Of a stretch of DNA of 5,381 nucleotides, positions 5,259 to 5,381 are shown one piece after another. Source of the stretch: Nitrospinota bacterium (GTDB taxonomy: Bacteria; 2-12-FULL-45-22; JACOWJ01); the NCBI GenBank assembly GCA_016176845.1, contig JACOWJ010000049.1:1-5381 (forward strand). The letters are read 5' to 3'. The notes beneath the pieces are model-generated. The model was not told the origin of the DNA. It saw only the letters and a program-made list of their open reading frames with translations, and made no database searches. Every line of letters starts with the position of its first letter. Within the stretch, counting starts at the first letter, position 1. Both the position numbers and the translations under genes were made by a program.

Positions 5259-5381
5259 TCAACGGGCCTTCCAGACATAGAGCATTTTCCATGCCACAAC
5301 TTCCTTCTTCCAAGAAAATCTCAGGATCCTATGCAGGCGCTGATCTGGCGAGGGATCCGACCCGTCGGGGAGACAGGCATC
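5259..5381 (-). CDS. Possible C-terminal end of an unidentified upstream gene
   Basis: One minus-strand frame is open from the right edge to a TGA at 5259-5261, giving 40 residues that end in WKKEVVAWKMLYVWKAR. Of the other two minus-strand frames, one stops at a TAG and the other at a TGA within the first 60 bases. The peptide has no motif I recognise and is short enough to arise by chance. If real, its stop lies 47 nt before the receiver start, so the two genes could share a transcript. Confidence 0.22.
   Translation of the reverse strand, partial: DACLPDGSDPSPDQRLHRILRFSWKKEVVAWKMLYVWKAR

Noticed and set aside
5237-5262. Minus-strand TTGAGG and TATCTT as a promoter for the receiver gene
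   Set aside because: The spacing is only 14 bases and both boxes are poor matches.

Overview
The window is GC-rich bacterial chromosome carrying ordinary housekeeping genes. The gap-pgk-secG order, the MobA and MobB sequence types, DUF2905 and DUF2784 membrane proteins and a lone CheY-like receiver fit a Desulfobacterota ('deltaproteobacterial') or related anaerobe, but this placement is inference from gene content and protein style. No phage, transposase, CRISPR array, rRNA or tRNA is visible.

Layout. (1) 1-2628, plus strand: the 3' part of a glyceraldehyde-3-phosphate dehydrogenase gene (its 5' end lies outside the window), then phosphoglycerate kinase with a TTG start, then SecG. Triose-phosphate isomerase, which often sits between pgk and secG in this kind of operon, is absent; the 72-nt gap contains two stem-loops, one with the pgk stop codon in its loop. 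(2) 2629-2793: a very strong C-tract/G-tract hairpin directly after secG, a short AT-rich stretch, and copy A of a roughly 63-bp dispersed repeat that ends one base before the next start codon. (3) 2794-4735, plus strand: DUF2905 membrane protein, mobA, mobB and a DUF2784 membrane protein, probably one operon. DUF2905 and mobA overlap by ATGA. The mobA frame runs 116 nt into mobB, which looks like loss of an original stop codon. (4) 4736-4848: a stem-loop-rich region between convergent genes, containing copy B of the repeat. (5) 4849-5211, minus strand: a stand-alone response-regulator receiver. The remaining 170 nt is its upstream region, with a possible C-terminal coding fragment entering from the right edge.

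How the genes work together: Gap and Pgk catalyse consecutive glycolytic/gluconeogenic steps (glyceraldehyde-3-phosphate to 1,3-bisphosphoglycerate to 3-phosphoglycerate). SecG is a subunit of the protein-export channel and shares the operon by common bacterial gene order, not by pathway. MobA attaches GMP to molybdopterin to make the guanine-dinucleotide cofactor used by DMSO-reductase-family molybdo/tungsto-enzymes, and MobB is its GTP-binding partner. The receiver has no output domain and must act through a partner outside the window.

I see no convincing new biological system. The points most worth checking are the mobA/mobB overlap, the paired repeat with its structured surroundings, the missing tpiA, and the C-terminal extension of MobB.
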